Assembly: GCA_019637435.1 (NCBI GenBank) | Contig: JAHBVO010000004.1 | Span: 434,001-498,000 of the forward strand | Direction: 5' to 3' | From: Candidatus Obscuribacterales bacterium | GTDB taxonomy: Bacteria > Cyanobacteriota > Vampirovibrionia > Obscuribacterales > Obscuribacteraceae | Length of the DNA stretch: 64,000 nucleotides | In this document: piece after piece, positions 60,001-64,000 of the stretch | How the letters are laid out: each line of letters starts with the position of its first letter | Numbering within the stretch: position 1 is the first letter of the stretch | The notes under the pieces: model-generated | The model's database searches: none | What the model saw: only the letters and a program-made list of their open reading frames with translations | Told to the model about the DNA's origin: nothing | Translations under genes and position numbers: made by a program

Positions 60001-60064
60001 GGAAAATGCCCGCCAGATAATTACCAAACTTGCGAAGCGTGGCGATGATCTGGACGAAATTCAT
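57056..60064 (-). CDS. Very large polytopic membrane protein, unknown
   Basis: 1002 residues with roughly 20 hydrophobic segments spread over residues 80-860, for example LYIALLALVYLIARARVDGT. The last 140 residues (RQLAALDHLVAMPP; ...YDTLQAPASPRSGISILIP) are soluble, after a final helix, and probably periplasmic or cytoplasmic. N-terminal 60 residues are amphipathic. No family recognised, and no glycosyltransferase or transporter signature found. Start ATG 60064. Confidence 0.75.
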   Translation of the reverse strand: MNFVQIIATLRKFGNYLAGIFPALVGIVDFFSKQLQKILKHPLIAPWWDKFAATPFAKSVWKLFERFYWRTYSKDRLDLEEAPPATVGLLRPLFQICALMCVLIPLTQFEICPVTVEAFSGFKGDAPAWSVWLWLLFLPFAWAALLVGTAISNRIAFSLTALAAANFVMTTVILMPRSFFNALLPVSLLIGLALCERTLPRITRTNKIMSALNLAICGSAAAIPLIILTPIRPWLGTFVKLPGEYISIGGGIILGVLIGTAVGLWSQLPENHERPFFLRGAAISLSGCVWTIVSLLTVFLFAGVSRGDLGQSGGLILTSLELTTSYLWPIWYFIGVGILHKLMGSSKTFASAIEGMFPRVILAPLLVLGLLGALVFALSERLCLFLSAPTTAPALQATLPFFFQMYNVSKPYIWSNPQNVISVHWLTWVLLFDAIVIFVLAVQKRLTSAALVRLLFLTAFAALLIWEYVFQMTSFIRAPGHSVTALFFFAIWLLWLMHTVGWGISSKSSPCWPSAGRLAIYSGIATIALLDIHARSACKDFKLMNELFLTMFRGVIDVGLPYYFLVWTSKKVENIPVKISTLLGLFSLGALASFLFNALEKLAAASWNVPGMLRLVNLQYEQLKNTGSPNIDIIVPPEWYFIRALLYIALLALVYLIARARVDGTARGSQTILFVLVAFASGIASFSKTLLELPIPGEARALIAPSTQELLFNCNLFQSYASYWIPALLLGAAQIGKESRTLLFVILTPLAVAAHFAISWLYGEQEVYLRACDSLYLVTAAVAGVFVILVVIALERLKPSEFDETKPEFVSQSTLLTPKTFAALVLTTGLIVGTMAIVKTNIKLEDRQLAALDHLVAMPPSWQDQTKAGDSSNQSITTFMRPSESTGVSLMQIGTVPSDPAGTQALLKQLLLKAVQSGMYPNFAVLGIESWGRYCPNALSCKFSYDTLQAPASPRSGISILIPRDGGKTEFYTVHTNPSDIAVEQAQLALMIRKVRDKLQRR

Positions 60065-60298
60065 GGGCGCAAATCGGGCTCCGGCGGAGACTTGAAGACT
60101 TCAAGATTATCACAGCAACTGGTCCGTTGGAGCGAAAGAATTATATACCCGATATTGATTGTGTTATTGATTTATATGAGGAGTGTTAGCATCGCGTAAG
60201 GGCTTGGTTTTAATCGATTTATTTTGCATCTTTAGCATCGGAAGCCGTGCTATGGTCAGACTAGATGCATGTTCGCGATGCCGCGAAAGGATGTAGGA

Positions 60299-61069
60299 AT
60301 GACCAGCCAGCCACTCACAGCCGATACGTCAATAGACCTTTCCAGACGTTCGGTGCCGACGACGACCTTCGACTCGTCGCAATGGCGCAGGTACTTCGAA
60401 GAGAACAGAAAACTACGACCTGTTGTTCGATTGCCAAATGAGATTGCTCTCGATGAATCTCTCCAGGCTTCTCTCATCAGCTCGCTGCAACGCTTTCAAA
60501 TTGGCGAGACCGGCGAAGGTCGCCATCTCCGTAAGTACGCGAAGAAGTATGGCGATCCTGAGTACGTTCAGTGCGTAGATATGTTCATCAAAGAGGAACA
60601 GTCGCATGCGCAGATTCTGTCTCAAGTGATTCTTGCCATGAATGGAAACCTTTTGAGCTGGCACTGGACGGACTTTGCGTTCGTATGTATGCGCCGCCTG
60701 CTACATCTGAAAACTGAACTTTTGATTCTTCTGGTGGCAGAAGTAATCGGCAAGTGTTTTTATAAATACGTAGCTGACAAGGTTGACTACAAACCGCTGG
60801 AAGAAGTTTTTTCGCTTATCGTGCTTGATGAGATCATGCACTTGAAGTTTCACACCGAGTTCCTTTCCGAGCAATTGCGTTCCTATCCGTGGGCGGTAAA
60901 ACACTTTGTGCACTATATATGGTGCATGATTTTCTACACAGCCTGCTTTGCTTTTGTCTTCGATCATAAGAAGGCACTCAAGGCTATGAACATCTCGAGT
61001 GCCGAGTTTATCGAGACTTGCTCGAAAACGTTTCACGTCAAAGCCACGCGTGCTCTTGGTTTGGAGTAG
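60299..61069 (+). CDS. Ferritin-like di-iron protein
   Basis: 256 residues from ATG 60299 (AAAGGATGTAGG upstream; a longer frame starts 60269). Helical, with two ExxH metal motifs: KEEQSHAQIL (about 110) and LDEIMHLKFH (about 180), plus YKYVADKV and glutamates between them. This spacing fits a four-helix ferritin-like di-iron fold. Possible membrane-contacting helices (VKHFVHYIWCMIFYTACFAF) near the C-terminus. Substrate unknown; oxidase, hydroxylase or iron handling are possible. Confidence 0.75.
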   Translation: MTSQPLTADTSIDLSRRSVPTTTFDSSQWRRYFEENRKLRPVVRLPNEIALDESLQASLISSLQRFQIGETGEGRHLRKYAKKYGDPEYVQCVDMFIKEEQSHAQILSQVILAMNGNLLSWHWTDFAFVCMRRLLHLKTELLILLVAEVIGKCFYKYVADKVDYKPLEEVFSLIVLDEIMHLKFHTEFLSEQLRSYPWAVKHFVHYIWCMIFYTACFAFVFDHKKALKAMNISSAEFIETCSKTFHVKATRALGLE

Positions 61070-61079
61070 TATCTTCGGA

Positions 61080-61787
61080 TCAGAAAAACGAGGGGTCTTC
61101 GAACATAACCGCTTCGGCGTTCGGAACTTTCTTGTAGCCTTTGGGAATGGCGCGCATCGCGGGCGACACCACGGTGGTCTTGATCGACAGCGTGTCCATG
61201 TGGAGATGGGAGCGCTGAGTTCCCGTGAGCATGCGAATTGGAATACTTCCCATGTCAGGACTGTCAAAAAGATTTGCGAACATTTTGCTGACTTGAGGCT
61301 CCACCTTCATTGAAGCTGTGAAGAGCTCGCAAAAGCTTACCCGTCGGAGAGGGGCTCCAGACTTGTCCTTTGCGAGCCGATAATGGTCAAATTCTTGCCC
61401 GAGCAATTTCGCCTTGCCGACTTTCTGCCAGTGTGTGGGGTCTTGATCGCGACCACCTGTGAGAAGACCCATCCGTTCACTGAAACTGCGTCTTAGACGG
61501 GTTATTGGTGTCGAATAGATGATTTTCTTCTTGTCCGAAAAATAGTAAACAATCCAATCCGGACCCGAGGTTACAATCGAGAAATCGCGGATTGGATCAT
61601 CCATGCGAAAGAAACTTCTGGAGAAAACGATTTTGTGTTTTCCCCAGTTGTTGTAGATTCGCTCTGTTTCCCAGGCTGAACTGTTGGATTTCCCGCCTCC
61701 CGACCCCGGTTTCAACGCTTTCGCTGCGGGCGCTACGAGCATTAATGCCGCTGCTAACATGACCGGATTTGCGAAGCGTTTCAACAT
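61080..61787 (-). CDS. Secreted protein of unknown function
   Basis: 235 residues. A signal peptide (about 1-24, VMLAAALMLVAPAAKA) precedes a Gly/Ser linker (GSGGGKSNSS) and a soluble part: WIVYYFSDKKKIIYSTPI, LLGQEFDHYRLAKD, RMLTGTQRSHLHMDTLSIKT. The alternating strands could form a LolA/DUF4412-like beta-sandwich, but I see no firm match. It converges with the ferritin-like gene, 10 bases away. Confidence 0.6.
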   Translation of the reverse strand: MLKRFANPVMLAAALMLVAPAAKALKPGSGGGKSNSSAWETERIYNNWGKHKIVFSRSFFRMDDPIRDFSIVTSGPDWIVYYFSDKKKIIYSTPITRLRRSFSERMGLLTGGRDQDPTHWQKVGKAKLLGQEFDHYRLAKDKSGAPLRRVSFCELFTASMKVEPQVSKMFANLFDSPDMGSIPIRMLTGTQRSHLHMDTLSIKTTVVSPAMRAIPKGYKKVPNAEAVMFEDPSFF

Positions 61788-61909
61788 GGTAATCAGTCCA
61801 AAGTGAGGGCGTGAAGCCGTTATCTGATATTACATCGCGAGTACTAATGCCGCAATGATGAGTGTGGATGTGCTATTGGAGTGTATGAAGGGTATTAAGG
61901 AGTTATGTT

Positions 61910-62359
61910 ATGGCCAGGGTAGTATGTCTTTGTCTCGGCCTGTTGTTCGTAGCCGTCGGGTTGATTGGTTTTGTAGCGCCGGGCTTTCTCGGTATGCATT
62001 TGAGCGTGGGTCACAACATGGTGAACCTGGCGACCGGTGTTATGGCTGCTTACTTTGGCTACTTCGGTTCTTATCTGGCTGCCAAGAACTTTTGTTACGT
62101 GATGGGGACCTTGTACGGCTCGCTCGGCGTAATTGGTTTAATAGCACCACCCGGAGTACCATTGATGCATGGCATGGGGCCGACAAACCATTTGCTCAGT
62201 ATTGTTCCTGGCGACCTGGAGTTCGGAACGGCTGACAGTGTCGCGCATTTGCTGGTTGGCGCCACTTTCCTCTATGGTGGTTTCAGCCGATACATTCAGG
62301 TTGAGGAGCCGAAACCAGAGGTTGTGCGAGTCTTTCAGAAGAGGGTGTCTATGCGCTAA
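61910..62359 (+). CDS. Four-helix membrane protein, DUF4383-like
   Basis: 149 residues, four hydrophobic helices (VVCLCLGLLFVAVGLIGFVA; NMVNLATGVMAAYFGYFG; YVMGTLYGSLGVIGLIA; DSVAHLLVGATFLYGGFS). The N-x-V-x-L-x-x-G and H-L-L-V-G patterns recall DUF4383. ATG 61910 has GGAG 9 bases upstream. Its stop overlaps the stop of the opposing kinase gene by a few bases. Function unknown. Confidence 0.7.
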   Translation: MARVVCLCLGLLFVAVGLIGFVAPGFLGMHLSVGHNMVNLATGVMAAYFGYFGSYLAAKNFCYVMGTLYGSLGVIGLIAPPGVPLMHGMGPTNHLLSIVPGDLEFGTADSVAHLLVGATFLYGGFSRYIQVEEPKPEVVRVFQKRVSMR

Positions 62360-63867
62360 CGTCTGCGAACTTGGGCGCCGGCTATCACATCCCAGGGCAG
62401 ACGTCTGTGTTTGATTATCGAGCGTATTGTAATGTAGCCGCTCAAGCCTATGAACGTCGAAGCCGTGAGCCAGCCCCAGGCGGCTTGTGGCGCGAAAAAT
62501 CCGCCTAAGCCGAGAAGCGGCAGAATGACAATTATGACGAATTTCATGGTGTTTCTCAGAAGAGATGCCGTCCAGGTCAAATTGCCGCCTGCCGCGTCTG
62601 TAATATAGAGCCCGCACAGTTGCTTAGCTAGAGTAGCCCCGCGAATCTTCTCGAAAGCGACATAGTAGAGGGTGCTCAGGAACGGCGGAAGCACGAACAT
62701 TATTATTAGAGCCACGCCCGCCAGGATTGACTTGCCTGGGTCGGTTTTCACCCCGGTGGTGGCCAATGCCAGCCCGATCAGGCAGAAGATGTTAGTCACG
62801 CTTGTAACAGTTGTTATGAACGCGTAATCGAGAATCGCGGCGAGCATCCTGCGGCCGCCAGTGTTTCCATCTACGCCGACTTTGATTTGAGCATTCCTGG
62901 GGCTCTCTCCGACAAGGAGAGCCTTAAGGTCTTCTTTCAGGCTCGCAATGTCGGAATATCGATCAGAAGCCTGGCGAGCCATGCAGCAAGCCACGACCAT
63001 TTTCATCGGGGGAGGTATGTGCTCTGCCGTAAGCCTGGGAGAATCTTCGGACATCTTCTTCGCTATCATTTCAACAGAAGTCGCTCCAGCGAATGGTCCG
63101 GCGCCATTGAGGGCTTCGAACATCATGCAGCCGAGAGCATAGATATCTGTTCGTTTATCGACATTCTGTCCAAGGCATTGTTCCGGACTCATGTACATGG
63201 GGGTGCCCAGAAATTCACCGCTGACTGTAAGCGTGTTCAGCGTATCCCCTCGTGAAGCCATCACTTTGGCGATGCCGAAATCGACGACATGAGCGAACTC
63301 GATACCGCCGATGGTGCTGACAAGGACATTGCTCGGCTTCAGATCACGATGAATCAAGCCTTGTTGATGCGCATGTTCAAGCCCATCGCAAATTTGTATG
63401 AAAAGGTCGACTGTTGTAAGCCAGCTTAGTGAATGTAGGCGTCTCAATGTTTGAGCCAGGTTTTCGCCTTCGATATAGTTCATTATTATGTACGGTGAGC
63501 CGTCCGGAGCTTCTCCGTGACCGTACACACTTACGACATTCGGATGCGAAAGATTGGCGGCGGTCTCTGCTTCCTGGACGAAACGCTTCACCGTCTGCGT
63601 GTCGACTATCAAATCTTTTCGCAGCAATTTTACGGCAAATATTTTATCCAGCGTCTTATCGCGGACCTTATAGACTTGACCGGTGCCACCTTTGCCGATA
63701 AATTCCAGAACTTCAAGATTTTCATCTATGACGATGTCGGAAAACGGATTTAAACCTTGCGGTGCGACGTTGAGGCGGGGCGAATCTTCCTGGATTGGCT
63801 CAGATTCGGTGACTTCGTCACTTACTTTCAGTTTCAATTCTTCGATGCTTTTTGTGTCTTCTGACAT
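62356..63867 (-). CDS. Ser/Thr protein kinase (PknB-type) with C-terminal RDD membrane domain
   Basis: 503 residues from ATG 63867. Kinase domain about 50-325: glycine loop IGKGGTGQVYKV, Lys80 (AVKLLRK), catalytic Asp175 (HRDLKPSN), DFG Asp196, and GTPMYMSPEQ. The C-terminal 150 residues form an RDD-type membrane domain with about four helices, starting AAILDYAFITTVTSV. RDD domains are found in transporters and some cyanobacterial kinases. Likely an integral-membrane Hanks-type kinase. No phosphatase or substrate gene adjacent. TTG 63903 is an alternative start. Confidence 0.9.
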   Translation of the reverse strand: MSEDTKSIEELKLKVSDEVTESEPIQEDSPRLNVAPQGLNPFSDIVIDENLEVLEFIGKGGTGQVYKVRDKTLDKIFAVKLLRKDLIVDTQTVKRFVQEAETAANLSHPNVVSVYGHGEAPDGSPYIIMNYIEGENLAQTLRRLHSLSWLTTVDLFIQICDGLEHAHQQGLIHRDLKPSNVLVSTIGGIEFAHVVDFGIAKVMASRGDTLNTLTVSGEFLGTPMYMSPEQCLGQNVDKRTDIYALGCMMFEALNGAGPFAGATSVEMIAKKMSEDSPRLTAEHIPPPMKMVVACCMARQASDRYSDIASLKEDLKALLVGESPRNAQIKVGVDGNTGGRRMLAAILDYAFITTVTSVTNIFCLIGLALATTGVKTDPGKSILAGVALIIMFVLPPFLSTLYYVAFEKIRGATLAKQLCGLYITDAAGGNLTWTASLLRNTMKFVIIVILPLLGLGGFFAPQAAWGWLTASTFIGLSGYITIRSIIKHRRLPWDVIAGAQVRRR

Positions 63868-63903
63868 CGGCTTGCCCGTTTGATTCCTCAAGGTTATACC
63901 CAA

Positions 63904-64000
63904 ACTGAGAAATCTTTCTAGTTAGGACGGCTGTGCTTCGCTGAGGCTAAAGATTGTTGGGGGCAAAGAAGTCGCCCTCGAGGCGGAGGCGCTTTCGAGG
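63904..64000. other. Right window edge
   Basis: 97 bases upstream of the kinase gene. Near the end, CCTCGA and TCGAGG form a loose inverted repeat (about 63976-64000). No gene can be called in what is visible. Confidence 0.4.

Overview
The window looks like a chromosomal segment of a free-living Gram-negative-type bacterium with about 50% GC. Outer-membrane lifestyle is suggested by an RND efflux pair and several signal-peptide proteins. Very long low-complexity proteins, DUF4388 and MshEN modules, an RDD-fused Ser/Thr kinase and many orphan signalling proteins recall the non-photosynthetic Cyanobacteriota (Obscuribacterales/Melainabacteria). That placement is inference: there is no rRNA or tRNA here to test it. 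I saw no insertion sequence, prophage or CRISPR array.

Layout. 1-6.7 kb: a GCS2-type ligase gene cut by the left edge, an AraC regulator convergent with an MFS exporter, a secreted GATase-like protein, and small unknown genes, one without a normal start codon. 6.9-15.7 kb: an orphan OmpR-type regulator, a 1349-residue low-complexity protein, and a tightly coupled set of NarL-type regulator, histidine kinase and COG3910 ATPase. 15.7-17 kb: a small secreted protein and an exported beta-carbonic anhydrase. 17.2-22.3 kb: six tandem paralogues of a LolA-like family, one frameshifted and one 5'-truncated. 22.4-28.8 kb: a 1929-residue Rhs/YD-repeat protein ending in a twin CX3C tail, preceded on the same strand by a 48-residue single-YD-repeat microprotein that is too short for usual gene callers.

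29.6-30.7 kb: a guanidine-II riboswitch with its promoter, a SugE/Gdx-type exporter and a translationally coupled unknown gene, followed upstream by an inverted-repeat element. 31-40 kb: a giant MshEN/Ala-rich/TPR protein, a macrodomain protein, an unknown protein, a DUF4388 protein with a degenerate GGDEF domain, and glutamate dehydrogenase. 40-46 kb: a Ca2+/H+ antiporter, MutM, a YbhN-like membrane protein and a REC-GGDEF-EAL protein. 46-52.6 kb: an Mrr_N-like winged-helix protein with two small genes, an RND adaptor and pump, and a single-domain response regulator. 52.7-64 kb: an orphan Eco57I-type N6-adenine methylase, a membrane protein, an Hpt protein, a 1002-residue polytopic membrane protein, a ferritin-like protein, a secreted protein, a DUF4383-like protein and a Ser/Thr kinase with an RDD domain.

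How the genes fit together. Signalling dominates: two DNA-binding regulators, a single-domain regulator, an Hpt protein, a kinase with two pseudo-receivers, and two c-di-GMP-type proteins. The MshEN repeats of the giant protein are a possible c-di-GMP read-out. The clearest wired circuit is guanidine, riboswitch, exporter. The clearest evolutionary activity is the tandem LolA-like array next to the Rhs locus.
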